Notes: a model not told the origin generated them from the letters alone. DNA of 64,000 nucleotides from Christensenella sp964438705 (GCA_964438705.1 CAYTKQ010000015.1:1-64000); one strand, 5' to 3'; shown: positions 24,369-33,038, counted from the stretch's first letter. Program-made: numbers and translations.

Positions 24369-25130
24369 ATGAAAAAACTGCTGGCGGCAGAGCGGCGCAA
24401 ACGACTGACAGAAATGGTAAACAGCAGCGGAAGCGTACGCATCGGCGAGCTGGCCGCATTGTTCGGTGTATCGTCGGAGACGATCCGCAAGGACCTGATC
24501 TATTTGAACGATTGTGGCGCGCTTCAAAAAAGCTTTGGCGGGGCAGTGGCGCTCAGCGAATATCGGGAGCGACCCGTTTATCACCGCACGCAGGAAAATG
24601 CGCTCAGAAAAGCGGCGATTGCTTCGCGTGCGCTCGATCTTCTGACGGAGGGCGGCGTGGTGTTCATCGATTCGGGCAGTACGGTCTTGGAAACGGCGAA
24701 GCAGCTTCGCGCGGGCATGGACATTGCGGTGGTCACAAACTCCATCGCGGCGTTGAACGCGCTTGCGGATAAGGGCATCGATATTCACTTTGTGGGCGGG
24801 GTGTTTTCAGATGTGACCATGGCGACGAGCGGGCTGTGGGCGGTGAGCGCGCTTGGCTCCATCAAGTTTGATGTAGCGCTGCTTGGGACGAGCGGCTTCC
24901 AGTCGCACAGCGGTCCAAGCGTCAAGACTTTTCCGGATGCGCAGGTGAAGCAGGAGGTGCTGAAAAACAGCAGGAAGAACATCGTGCTTGCGGACAGCAG
25001 CAAGTTTGCGGCGAACGCGGTGGTGCAGTATGCGCAGTGGAAAGAAATCGACGCGCTGGTGACCGATACGGACGCACCGGCGGACGCGGTGGAGCAAATC
25101 GGTTCGGTCACGGAGGTCATATTGGCTTAA
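24369..25130 (+). CDS. DeoR/GlpR family transcriptional regulator
   Basis: A 253-residue repressor: N-terminal winged HTH (AAERRKRLTEMVNSSGSVRI, then FGVSSETIRKDLIYLN), followed by a DeoRC sugar-phosphate sensor domain (FIDSGSTVLETAKQL, VVTNSIAALNAL, FVGGVFSDVTMATSG, and ADSSKFAANAVVQYA with the family lysine). ATG 24369 follows AAAGGAGA; an upstream in-frame TTG at 24312 belongs to the -35 box. It is divergent from the HPS-like gene, with an inverted repeat between them, so it probably controls that gene and itself in response to a phosphorylated sugar. Confidence 0.93.
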   Translation: MKKLLAAERRKRLTEMVNSSGSVRIGELAALFGVSSETIRKDLIYLNDCGALQKSFGGAVALSEYRERPVYHRTQENALRKAAIASRALDLLTEGGVVFIDSGSTVLETAKQLRAGMDIAVVTNSIAALNALADKGIDIHFVGGVFSDVTMATSGLWAVSALGSIKFDVALLGTSGFQSHSGPSVKTFPDAQVKQEVLKNSRKNIVLADSSKFAANAVVQYAQWKEIDALVTDTDAPADAVEQIGSVTEVILA

Positions 25131-25187
25131 GCTGGTGGATTTCGGGCCGCGGGAACTGAATCCTTCAAAAAAAAGGGAAATAATCCT

Positions 25188-25215
25188 TTGCTTTTTGAAA
25201 AAAAGAGGGTATAAT
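25188..25215 (+). promoter_or_regulatory. Promoter of the riboswitch transcript
   Basis: TTGCTT (25188-25193), 16 bases, TATAAT (25210-25215), directly before the riboswitch aptamer. Confidence 0.6.
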
Positions 25216-25216
25216 A

Positions 25217-25373
25217 AGTCCAGACAATTGAATATGGCTTTTATGGAACGAGGAAGCCGGTGTAAGTCCGGCGCTGCAACCACAACTGTAATTGCGGACA
25301 ACAGAGGCAACAGGCCACCGGAAACGGGAAGGCGCCTTTCGCGGAAGATGCATGAGTCAGGATACTCGCCATA
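25217..25373 (+). promoter_or_regulatory. Cobalamin riboswitch aptamer with no gene downstream
   Basis: The conserved parts of the B12 class appear in order: GAAGCCGGTGTAAGTCCGGC with GCTGC (25250-25276), CAACTGTAATTG (25283-25294), GCCACCGGAAACGGGAAGGC (25314-25333), and GAGTCAGGATACTCGCC (25355-25371). It should bind adenosylcobalamin or a relative. A terminator follows at 25440-25467. No B12-related gene, and no gene at all, lies before the ABC transporter at 25734, and a second terminator and a fresh promoter separate that one. It is therefore an orphan, or it controls a short RNA. Confidence 0.88.
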
Positions 25374-25439
25374 GAGGTGTGGTAAACGATTCTTGGGTTG
25401 ATTGGAGAATAGCGGTACAATGATGATTTGTGCATGACA

Positions 25440-25467
25440 AGCGGCCTATGAACGGGCCGTTTTTTTC
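25440..25467 (+). terminator. Terminator after the cobalamin riboswitch
   Basis: CGGCC (25442-25446) pairs with GGCCG (25455-25459), followed by eight T residues. It is probably the expression platform or the end of a short regulatory transcript of about 240 bases. Confidence 0.75.
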
Positions 25468-25550
25468 TTCCCTTTAGCATGGGCGATCCACTCCCCGGTG
25501 CGCCCCGCACCCAATTTTTTTCGGCCCGGTTCCTTATTAGGATATACTTG

Positions 25551-25587
25551 CAAAAAAGGCAGTTCCTTTGATGGAGCTGCCCTTTTT
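25551..25587 (+). terminator. Second terminator before the ABC transporter
   Basis: GGCAGTTCC (25558-25566) pairs with GGAGCTGCC (25573-25581) with one G-U, flanked by A6 and T5. The 80 bases between it and the riboswitch terminator hold nothing I can identify. Confidence 0.8.
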
Positions 25588-25627
25588 GCGTAAAATCTGA
25601 AGATTTTATTAAGTCACGCGATTTCTA

Positions 25628-25656
25628 TTGACGGTCACGTGACTGCGTGATATAAT
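25628..25656 (+). promoter_or_regulatory. ABC exporter promoter with palindrome in the spacer
   Basis: TTGACG (25628-25633), 17 bases, TATAAT (25651-25656). The spacer contains the perfect palindrome GTCACGTGAC (25635-25644); related sequence GTCACGCGAT lies at 25613-25622 and TGCGTGAT at 25644-25651. This looks like an operator cluster for an unlinked repressor. Confidence 0.65.
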
Positions 25657-25733
25657 GAGGACAAATAAGGGGATTCCTTATTGTCGGGGGCGCAGAAATC
25701 GCGCCCTCAGGTTCTCTTTTGGAGGGTAAAAAA

Positions 25734-26444
25734 TTGTTAACGATCAAGAATTTCACAAAGAGCTACAAGGGCGGCACCAAGGCAGTGGACGACTTGACCC
25801 TGCGCGTTGAGGACGGCGATATCTACGGATTCATCGGTCATAACGGCGCGGGAAAGACTACGACCATCAAGGCCGTGGTGGGCATCCTCGACTTTGACGG
25901 CGGGGAGATCGAGATCGACGGAATGTCGATCAAGGATCACCCCATCGAGTGCAAACGGATCACCGCCTACATTCCGGACAATCCGGACCTGTACGACAGC
26001 CTGACGGGAATCCAGTATCTCAACTTTATCGGCGATATCTTCGCGATCCCCAAAGCGGAGCGCGAACAGTTGATTGGTCAGTATGCCGACCTGTTTGAGA
26101 TCACAGCGAACCTCGGCGACCTGATCTCCTCCTATTCGCATGGCATGAAGCAGAAGCTAGCGCTTATTTCCGCGCTGATCCACAAGCCGAAGCTGCTGGT
26201 TTTAGACGAGCCGTTTGTGGGGCTCGACCCGAAGGCCGCGCATACGGTGAAGCAGATCATGCGCGAAATGTGTGACAACGGCAGCGCGATCTTCTTTTCC
26301 ACCCACGTGCTGGAGGTGGCGGAAAAGCTGTGCGACAAGATCGCCATCATCAAAAACGGCAAGCTGCTGCGCGCGGGAACCGTGGATGAGGTAAAGGGTG
26401 ACGAAAGTCTGGAAGACGCATTTTTGGAGTTGATCGATGAATAA
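25734..26444 (+). CDS. ABC transporter ATP-binding protein
   Basis: A 236-residue ABC-2-type ATPase. Walker A is GHNGAGKTT, the signature is SYSHGMKQKLALISAL, Walker B is LLVLDEPFVGLDP, and the H-loop is FFSTHVLEVAEKL. The start is TTG 25734, with GGAGGG seven bases upstream. A short hairpin-rich leader lies before it (GGGCGC with GCGCCC, about 25688-25706). It overlaps the permease gene by eight bases, so the two make one exporter. Substrate unknown; no adjacent GntR regulator, but the promoter carries a palindrome. Confidence 0.95.
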   Translation: MLTIKNFTKSYKGGTKAVDDLTLRVEDGDIYGFIGHNGAGKTTTIKAVVGILDFDGGEIEIDGMSIKDHPIECKRITAYIPDNPDLYDSLTGIQYLNFIGDIFAIPKAEREQLIGQYADLFEITANLGDLISSYSHGMKQKLALISALIHKPKLLVLDEPFVGLDPKAAHTVKQIMREMCDNGSAIFFSTHVLEVAEKLCDKIAIIKNGKLLRAGTVDEVKGDESLEDAFLELIDE

Positions 26445-28029
26445 TCTTGGATTGCTTGTAAAAACATATGTGCGCACCTCGTTTGGGTTCAATAAGGCGC
26501 GGTATACGCACGAGAAGAAATCGAAATCGACGGGCATGACGGTGCTCCTCACCTTCTGCTATCTCATGATCGTGGTGGCGGTGTTCGGCCTTTCCATCGG
26601 GCTGATGTCCTCGCTTTCCGCGATCCGCGCGGAATATATCGTATTAAACATCATGATGATGAGCGCGTCGGTGATGGTGCTTTTTACCACCATTTATAAG
26701 GTAAACGGAACGCTGTTCAATTTTCGCGATTACGATGTGCAGATGTCGCTCCCGATCAAGACGAGCACGCTGATCGCCAGCCGGGTGCTGATCCTGTATG
26801 GCTACAACATCCTGTTTACGCTGGGCGTATTGGCGCCTGCGGGCATTGCCTACGCGATCGTTGCGCAGCCTGCCGCCGCGTTTTACCCCATCTACATCAT
26901 TTCGATGTTTGCGGTGCCCATGCTGCCCATCATCATCGCGACGCTGATCGGTACGCTGATTGCCGTGGCCGCTTCGCGGTTCAAGCGAAAGAACGGAATG
27001 AATGTGATATTCACAGTGGCAGCGTTTTTGCTGTTCATGATCGTGTGGATGGGCTTCTGGATGAATTCGAGCAGCGTGATCATGAACTTTGCGGACATCG
27101 GCGGCATGGTGAACAATGTGCTGATGGGCGTCTATCCGCTCGTAGGGCTTTTTGGAAACGCGGTCGCGCAGTTCGACGTGCTTTCCTTCCTGCTATTCCT
27201 GCTCATTTCATTTGGTGCGTTTGCGGTGTTTACGGCGGCAGTGGCAAAACTGTTCAAAAAGATGAACACGTCTATCACCACCACGCGTACGTCCGGCAAC
27301 TATCAAATGACGGAGTTAAAAGAGACCTCGCCAAAAAAAGCGCTTCAAAAGCGGGAAGTGAAACGTCTGTTTTCCTCCTCGCAGTATGTGCTGAATACGG
27401 CGATCGGCCCGCTGCTGCTCATCGTTGTGGGGGTGATCCTGCTCGTTTCGGGTAAGGACGGCTTCGGGGTGTATTCGCAGATTCCCCAGTTTGGGCAGCT
27501 CCTTTCCACGGCAGGACCGCTTGGGATCGCGTTTTTCATCTCTATGGCGAGCCCCTCCGCTTCGTCGGTGTCGCTCGAAGGGAAAAATTTGTGGATCATC
27601 CGCTCTTTGCCCGTGGATACGCGGCTTGTTCTCAAGGCCAAGGTCAACGTAACGCTCACGTTGTTTTTGCCGGCGGCGATCATTGCGGCAACGCTCTTTA
27701 ACCTCGCGCTGCGGCCCGACCCGCTCTATGCGGTGCTGATGTATGCGGTTCCCGTGGCCTACAGCTTCTTCATCGCCTTCATGGGGCTGAAATGCGATCT
27801 TTCGAATCCCAAGCTCGACTGGACGAGCGAGGTGACGGTCGTCAAGCAGAGCAAATCGGTGCTGCTGACCATGCTGGCAGGGATGCTGCTGACCATCGTG
27901 CCCGCACTGCTCACGCTGCTGCTGGGGACAATTCCCGTGCTGGCGGCGTTCGTACTGGTGACGGTGCTCGACATCATACTGTATCGCAATTTGATGACAA
28001 AAGGCGTTCGTCAGTTCGAGAGTCTGTAA
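26437..28029 (+). CDS. ABC exporter permease subunit
   Basis: A 530-residue membrane protein with about twelve hydrophobic segments and an ABC-2-like layout, resembling the large 'ABC-2 permease' family that pairs with a single ATPase. Early motifs are NFRDYDVQMSLPIKTSTLIASR, typical for these permeases; a similar motif (GKNLWIIRSLPVDTRLVLKAK) recurs in the second half. This internal symmetry means one polypeptide supplies both membrane halves. It overlaps the ATPase gene by eight bases. The substrate is not predictable. A strong terminator follows. Confidence 0.88.
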   Translation: MNNLGLLVKTYVRTSFGFNKARYTHEKKSKSTGMTVLLTFCYLMIVVAVFGLSIGLMSSLSAIRAEYIVLNIMMMSASVMVLFTTIYKVNGTLFNFRDYDVQMSLPIKTSTLIASRVLILYGYNILFTLGVLAPAGIAYAIVAQPAAAFYPIYIISMFAVPMLPIIIATLIGTLIAVAASRFKRKNGMNVIFTVAAFLLFMIVWMGFWMNSSSVIMNFADIGGMVNNVLMGVYPLVGLFGNAVAQFDVLSFLLFLLISFGAFAVFTAAVAKLFKKMNTSITTTRTSGNYQMTELKETSPKKALQKREVKRLFSSSQYVLNTAIGPLLLIVVGVILLVSGKDGFGVYSQIPQFGQLLSTAGPLGIAFFISMASPSASSVSLEGKNLWIIRSLPVDTRLVLKAKVNVTLTLFLPAAIIAATLFNLALRPDPLYAVLMYAVPVAYSFFIAFMGLKCDLSNPKLDWTSEVTVVKQSKSVLLTMLAGMLLTIVPALLTLLLGTIPVLAAFVLVTVLDIILYRNLMTKGVRQFESL

Positions 28030-28032
28030 CGC

Positions 28033-28070
28033 AAAAAACACCGGGCGTTGTGCAATGTCCGGTGTTTTTT
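28033..28070 (+). terminator. Rho-independent terminator
   Basis: AAAAAACACCGG (28033-28044 region) pairs with CCGGTGTTTTTT (28059-28070). It ends the ABC exporter operon. Confidence 0.9.
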
Positions 28071-28081
28071 GTTGTTCGAGA

Positions 28082-28227
28082 CTTTTACGACATGATTATG
28101 ACCTAGCCAAGCATGGTTATGGGCGTCGCCCCCACTCATTGTCGTGGTAATCGATGCAGGTGGCAGTATCTCCCGCCCAGGCACATCTGGTTTTTTCGCA
28201 CATCATAGATATCCGGGTCGGCAAGCG
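28082..28227. other. Intergenic stretch with no assigned feature
   Basis: About 145 bases between the ABC terminator and the convergent HAD gene. It has no plausible gene and no T-rich terminator. The base composition is mixed, and several short complementary words (for example GGGCG/CGCCC near 28118-28134) could form an RNA structure. I found no convincing match to the RNA-like element copies. Confidence 0.4.
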
Positions 28228-28869
28228 CTACAGCAGCTCGCAAAAAGACCGGATGTAATAGTCCGCTGTTTTTTCAAGCGCCGTCTGTTCGTCGAACGAC
28301 CACGGCTCATGCACTCCGCAAGTGGAAAATCCGCCCGCGCGCGCGCCCAGAACACCCGTGGTGATGTCCTCAAACACCATGCAATCCTGCGGCAAAACGC
28401 CGATGCGCTTTGCCGCAAGCAGGTATACGTCGGGAAATGCCTTGCTGCGGCCTGCCTCGCTGCTGGAGGTGAACGCGTCAAACAGCTCGTACACCCCGTT
28501 GTGCCGAAGCACCGGCTCAAACAAATGCCGACCGAGCGCGGTCGCAACCGAAAGCTTGGTGCCCTTTTGCTTTAAGCGGCGCAGATATTCCTCCGCACCC
28601 GGCTTCAACTTTACGTCGTTTGTGTAGATGTCCGCCGCCATACCGTCCCACTCCGCGATGAGCGCGTCCGGGTCGTCCTGAAGGCCGAGCGTGCTGATGG
28701 CATAATCCGCCGCCTCGCGTGAAAACATGGGCGTGATGGCCTCGACATAGCCTGCGGGCGCGCTGAGTCCGCGCTGCCGTAAAAACAGCTTGTTCACATC
28801 CGCCCACACATACATCGAATCGAGCAGCGTACCGTCCAGATCAAAAATAGCGCCTTTGAATTCCTTCAT
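28228..28869 (-). CDS. HAD family hydrolase, beta-phosphoglucomutase-like
   Basis: A 213-residue HAD protein with an alpha-helical cap. Motifs are FDLDGTLLDS (I), SVATA (II), KAFPDVYLLAA (III, lysine and proline) and FEDITTGVLGARAGG (IV). This matches the sugar-phosphatase/beta-phosphoglucomutase subgroup, which acts on small phosphorylated compounds; the exact substrate is open. ATG 28869 follows GGAGGACGC, while the frame is open further to 28968. It lies 31 bases downstream of pckA on the same strand and may be co-transcribed with it. Confidence 0.87.
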   Translation of the reverse strand: MKEFKGAIFDLDGTLLDSMYVWADVNKLFLRQRGLSAPAGYVEAITPMFSREAADYAISTLGLQDDPDALIAEWDGMAADIYTNDVKLKPGAEEYLRRLKQKGTKLSVATALGRHLFEPVLRHNGVYELFDAFTSSSEAGRSKAFPDVYLLAAKRIGVLPQDCMVFEDITTGVLGARAGGFSTCGVHEPWSFDEQTALEKTADYYIRSFCELL

Positions 28870-28900
28870 GCGTCCTCCAAAAAAATGCCGGGCCTTTTGC

Positions 28901-30559
28901 TTAGAGCTTTTCGGCCTGCGCAACAACCTTTTTGAGCACCTCGAGCGTTTCTTCGGGCAGCTGATCAAATTCGTTTCTCGAGGAGATGAACTCGATTCTG
29001 TCCTTCATGCGCGCAACGAGCTGCTTCTTGTATTCCGCGTCGCTGAAATCAGGATCGAATCCGTCGACGGGAAGATAGGAAAGCCCTTCGATGCTGCCAA
29101 ACGAGGTAAAGGAAGCCTTGCCCTCGATGATCGCTTCAAGGCTGCCCAGCGTCACCTGCGGGGTAACCTTTTTTTCCCCGAAATGGCCGGTGTTGAAGAT
29201 GTAGCAGTCGAGGCCCTTATCCGCAAACAGCGAACGGAAGCCGTTGTAATCGTCCGCGAGCCTATAGGTGCGGAACGGGTTTGCGTAAGGCTCCACAACC
29301 AGCGCGTCCGGATCTACGCCGGGCGCGAGGCGCTCCGCCGTCGTGCGCTTCGTGGCGAGGGTCGCGCCCATCGTGGAAGCAAGCACCGGATCGTCGATCT
29401 TCATGACGGGCGGCAGGGTCGGGTCTTTCATCAGCCAGATGATGGCATTCGCGGGCTCGTGGAACACGTCTTCACGGTTGGGGCTCCACAGCTTGGATTT
29501 CATCGCACGGCCGTTGCCGTTGCGGATGTCTTCCGTCACAAGAACCTTGCGGCCTTGTTCATCCACCGTCACGCCGTTGTTTTGGATGGTGACGAGGTAT
29601 TTGTTGTCTTCGCAGTCCATCGGGTAATCCTGCGTTTTATCGAAGTATGCGGGCTCTAACGCAACGGACGAAGCGTCGTTCCTGTCGATGACGAACGCGT
29701 CGTCGTGCAGCACCGTGATGTCGTATTTTCCGCCGTGATGCGCGTGTGTGATGGTGGATTTTCCGGAGCCGGAAAGCCCGAACACACCCGCAACGAACTT
29801 GCTGCCGTCTTTCATGTTGTAGCGTTTCTGGCCCCCGTGGCAGGAAACGAAGCCGTTTCTGTTCGCAACGCCCCACGCGAGGGTCAGCGTGCCTTTTTTG
29901 TGCTCGCCGAAGTATCTCATGCCGAGGATACACGCACAGTTGTGTTCAGGTGCAAAGAACGCGAGCCCCATGGGGAAATCTGGGTGCGACCACTGCGGAT
30001 CAGAGAAGATGTAGAGGTCTCCCTCCGGGATCGGCTTGGATTCACCGTACATTTTGTAGTATTCTTCCGTCAGATACTGGAAGTTATACAGCCAGGAATA
30101 CATGATGTTTTCTTCGCCTTCGGGAATGCACAGATGCGCCTTCACCATGAACTCGGGCGCGAGGCCGATGTATGCCTGCGCGTGATAGAGCTGGCGGTTG
30201 CGGGTCTGATAGATCGCCTCACGCACGATCGGGCCGAATTTCGCTTCGGTGACCGGGTCGCCGTAGAAGTCGTTGCTGCCGAGGATGCAGCGCGCCGCAG
30301 CGGCGCGGCCGCCCACATTGCCGTCGTTGAAGAGCAAAATCTTCGCGTCGGACGGAAGGCCCGTCTTTTCCGGCTCGAACACCGGAAGATCGGTCACGAC
30401 CGTTCCCGGCGAATCGTAAGCAAGCTTGTATGCTTCCTTCAAGGATTCAACGGGATATACGTTGTTGCCATAAAATCCCGTTTCGATGATCGTGCGCATC
30501 GAAGAGAAGTAGGTACCCTTTTTGATCTCGTCCCATTTGTAATACTGTTTTGTTGACAT
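28901..30559 (-). CDS. pckA: Phosphoenolpyruvate carboxykinase (ATP)
   Basis: A 552-residue ATP-dependent PEP carboxykinase, catalysing oxaloacetate + ATP to PEP + CO2 + ADP, or the reverse during anaerobic CO2 fixation. The kinase-1a P-loop is GLSGSGKST near residue 257, the metal-binding HDDAFVID follows, and TGATLATKRTTAERL and NPFRTYRL are the nucleotide-binding parts of this family. ATG 30559 (MSTKQYYKW) has AGGAG nine bases upstream. It is a little longer than the E. coli enzyme (540) but ordinary for Clostridia. The upstream gap of 149 bases to rsmA should hold its promoter, which I could not place. Confidence 0.95.
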   Translation of the reverse strand: MSTKQYYKWDEIKKGTYFSSMRTIIETGFYGNNVYPVESLKEAYKLAYDSPGTVVTDLPVFEPEKTGLPSDAKILLFNDGNVGGRAAAARCILGSNDFYGDPVTEAKFGPIVREAIYQTRNRQLYHAQAYIGLAPEFMVKAHLCIPEGEENIMYSWLYNFQYLTEEYYKMYGESKPIPEGDLYIFSDPQWSHPDFPMGLAFFAPEHNCACILGMRYFGEHKKGTLTLAWGVANRNGFVSCHGGQKRYNMKDGSKFVAGVFGLSGSGKSTITHAHHGGKYDITVLHDDAFVIDRNDASSVALEPAYFDKTQDYPMDCEDNKYLVTIQNNGVTVDEQGRKVLVTEDIRNGNGRAMKSKLWSPNREDVFHEPANAIIWLMKDPTLPPVMKIDDPVLASTMGATLATKRTTAERLAPGVDPDALVVEPYANPFRTYRLADDYNGFRSLFADKGLDCYIFNTGHFGEKKVTPQVTLGSLEAIIEGKASFTSFGSIEGLSYLPVDGFDPDFSDAEYKKQLVARMKDRIEFISSRNEFDQLPEETLEVLKKVVAQAEKL

Positions 30560-30708
30560 ACGCAAACACTCCTATAAATAGTTTGATAGACGCAAGATGA
30601 CACTTTCAAGCCGTTTTAGGCAAGCACAAAACATCCCGCATATAATTACTATTCGATAAGCAGCCCTTGATTCCTTTTGAAATGACAAAAAAATTGTGAA
30701 AAAATTCG

Positions 30709-31548
30709 CTATTTATGAAAAATTGCTTCTGCAATATCGCAAAAATTACGCGGATATAAGTCTTGAGCCCTTGATTTCGGATCGATATTGCAGGATTCCA
30801 AAATTGATTTTGCGTTATTTCCTGCGAGAGACTTCAAATTGTTCAAGATCGTCTTGCGCCGCATGGAAAACGCCGCGCGCACCACTGCCGCATAGTCTTT
30901 GCGCGGCACATGGCATATGGGGTCGATGTCGAGACGGATGATGGCGGAATCCACATCCGGCGCGGGATAAAAGCAGTTGCGCGAAACGGTGAACAGCAGC
31001 TTTACCTGTGCATAAAAGAGGCAGGAGGCCGTGAGCGCGCCGTAGTCCGTATGACCGGGCGAAGCGCATAGCCGCTCGGCGACCTCCTTTTGCACCATGA
31101 CGGTGAGGGAGAGAACGGGTGCGCCGCTTTCCAGAACGTGCATCAATATTTTGCTCGTTATATAATAAGGAAGATTGCCACACACGTGGAAGGGACTGCC
31201 GTCAAAGTATTCGTCGCAGATTTGTGTCAGATCGCACTTCAAAATATCGCCGTCGATCACCGTGACGTTTGAAAGATGACCGAGCGTGTGCTTGTGCAGG
31301 GCCAAAAGGCCCTTGTCGATCTCCACAGACACGACCCGCTTCGCCCGCACGCCCAGCGCGCGCGTGAGCGCGCCGAGCCCTGTCCCCACCTCCAGCACGT
31401 TATCATCCGGGGCAAGCGCCATGCTGTCCGCAATCTTTTGCACGATGTTTTCATCGCACAGAAAATTTTGTCCAAATTTCTTTAAGGGGGAAAGCTTATT
31501 TTCAGAAAGCAGCCGCGTGATCTCGCGCGGGGAAGTGACGTTGTACAT
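30709..31548 (-). CDS. rsmA: 16S rRNA (adenine(1518)-N(6)/adenine(1519)-N(6))-dimethyltransferase
   Basis: A 279-residue KsgA/RsmA enzyme that dimethylates two adjacent adenines in helix 45 of 16S rRNA during 30S maturation. Visible are KKFGQNFLCDENIV, the SAM-binding VLEVGTGLGALT, DGDILK, the catalytic NLPYYITS and the C-terminal FSMRRKTILNNLK. In Bacillus the order is yabE-rnmV-ksgA. Here the YabE-like gene is directly upstream but rnmV (ribonuclease M5) is absent. A terminator between the two makes separate transcription likely. Confidence 0.96.
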   Translation of the reverse strand: MYNVTSPREITRLLSENKLSPLKKFGQNFLCDENIVQKIADSMALAPDDNVLEVGTGLGALTRALGVRAKRVVSVEIDKGLLALHKHTLGHLSNVTVIDGDILKCDLTQICDEYFDGSPFHVCGNLPYYITSKILMHVLESGAPVLSLTVMVQKEVAERLCASPGHTDYGALTASCLFYAQVKLLFTVSRNCFYPAPDVDSAIIRLDIDPICHVPRKDYAAVVRAAFSMRRKTILNNLKSLAGNNAKSILESCNIDPKSRAQDLYPRNFCDIAEAIFHK

Positions 31549-31576
31549 AAAATCTCCGTTCCGTTGTTTGCGTATA

Positions 31577-31607
31577 AAAAACGGCGGGGGCGACCCCGCC
31601 GTTTCTA
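31577..31607 (-). terminator. Rho-independent terminator
   Basis: AAACGGCGGGG and CCCCGCCGTTT form a GC-rich stem flanked by A and T runs, at the end of the 3D-domain protein gene (minus strand). Confidence 0.88.
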
Positions 31608-31616
31608 AAAACTATT

Positions 31617-33038
31617 TTAGAGAACATATACTGTTTTGTTGCGTTTGCGACCAAATTCGGCGCCGCATGTACACGTTTCGCGGTCGCCCAGATAGATGTC
31701 GATGACGTTTCCGCCCATGCCGCCGCGGTCCTCCACCACATATTCGCCGAAGCCCTCGATCATGATGCGCGTACCGAGCGGAAGCGAATTGCACGCGACT
31801 GTGCGCCCCGCCACGGGATATGTCCCCGAGGAGGTCTTGGAGCCGGTGTTGCATGCCGAGCAATATGCCGTCAGCTCAAATTTCCGTCCCTGCTTGCCGT
31901 TCAAGTCCGTTTCGCCCTTGTTGTTCGACGACGAGCCGGACGAACCGCTGCCCTTGTTGGACGAACCCGAGCTGTTGTTTTTCTTCGGGGGATTCGAGGT
32001 CGTCTTTTTCGGCGTTACAGGTTTGGGCTCAGGCTTCACATAGGTGCCGATCGCAATGACCTGATCCACAGGCTGCTGGATCACATCTTCGGAAATGGAG
32101 TCCTTGTCGATGAGTACGCCGTTTTTGTAAAGTTCCGTATAGGTGATCTGCAGCACGCCCTCTTGACCGTCCTGCACCGTTTGCCGCTTGCCCTTTTCCA
32201 GATCGGGGTCGTTTTTGGTTACGGTATCGAACGCGATGGGCTGCGTTTCCTTGGATTCCTGCGTGGTGACGATGATGTGGTCGATCACCATGCCCGAACG
32301 CACGATGGTGTCGGGCGAGGGATATACCTCGTCAAACTCCGCAGGCACGATGCCCGCCTTGTCGAGCGCGTCCTGCACGGTGCGGCCCGCCATCAGGTTC
32401 ACGTCAATTTCCTGTGCGTTGCTGCGCACCGCGATGGGCACGGCACGGTAGATGGTGATGATCTGTCCTTCATAGATGGGTGTGCTCGTCTCTGCGGAAA
32501 GCGCGTCTTCATCGCCGATCATGACGCCGTTTTCATTCAGAAATTCACCGACCGTCTGGGTCAGCGTTTCACACTGCATCTCGCGTCCGTTGTCAATGAG
32601 CGTGATGGCTGTGCCCGGCTTGGCGAGGGTGGTCTGCACGGTGATGAACGAGACCGCCACGACCGCGCAGCAAACGAGGCAGGTATTGCGGATCAAATGT
32701 CCGCGGAAAAAACCGCCCAAGCCGTCGCTGTTGTTCTTGGAAGAGCGCAGTACCCTGCCGCCGCCCGTCGCTTGGGGCTGTGGCTCGGGCACGGAAACTG
32801 TGCGCTGCTTCACCTTGGAATCCTTTGTCCGCTTTACGTGGAAAAAGGACAGGGAACCAAACAGCTGTGCAAACTTGCCCGGCGTATGGGCACGCCGGGA
32901 ACGGCCCGAACGCGTGCGTTCGGCGTGGGGCAGATCGTCGTCGGCTGCCCGCTTGCGGTCTGCCGTATACAAAATCCCCTTATATTTATTTTCGGGATGG
33001 ATGCTGAGATCGATATCCCTTCTCTTTCTTTTAGGCAT
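31617..33038 (-). CDS. YabE-like G5 and 3D domain cell-wall protein
   Basis: A 473-residue envelope protein. A cytoplasmic basic N-terminus (about 1-125) leads to one membrane anchor (LVCCAVVAVSFITV). DUF348 repeats follow (LIDNGREMQCETLTQTVGEFL and RSNAQEIDVNLMAGRTVQDAL), then a G5 domain, a Ser/Gly/Asn/Lys linker, and a C-terminal 3D domain with its aspartates in VVEDRGGMGGNVIDIYLGD. Such proteins are related to resuscitation-promoting factors and MltA-type lytic transglycosylases, so a role in peptidoglycan turnover is likely. ATG 33038 follows GGAGG. The neighbour rsmA matches the Bacillus yabE-ksgA locus. Confidence 0.92.
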   Translation of the reverse strand: MPKRKRRDIDLSIHPENKYKGILYTADRKRAADDDLPHAERTRSGRSRRAHTPGKFAQLFGSLSFFHVKRTKDSKVKQRTVSVPEPQPQATGGGRVLRSSKNNSDGLGGFFRGHLIRNTCLVCCAVVAVSFITVQTTLAKPGTAITLIDNGREMQCETLTQTVGEFLNENGVMIGDEDALSAETSTPIYEGQIITIYRAVPIAVRSNAQEIDVNLMAGRTVQDALDKAGIVPAEFDEVYPSPDTIVRSGMVIDHIIVTTQESKETQPIAFDTVTKNDPDLEKGKRQTVQDGQEGVLQITYTELYKNGVLIDKDSISEDVIQQPVDQVIAIGTYVKPEPKPVTPKKTTSNPPKKNNSSGSSNKGSGSSGSSSNNKGETDLNGKQGRKFELTAYCSACNTGSKTSSGTYPVAGRTVACNSLPLGTRIMIEGFGEYVVEDRGGMGGNVIDIYLGDRETCTCGAEFGRKRNKTVYVL

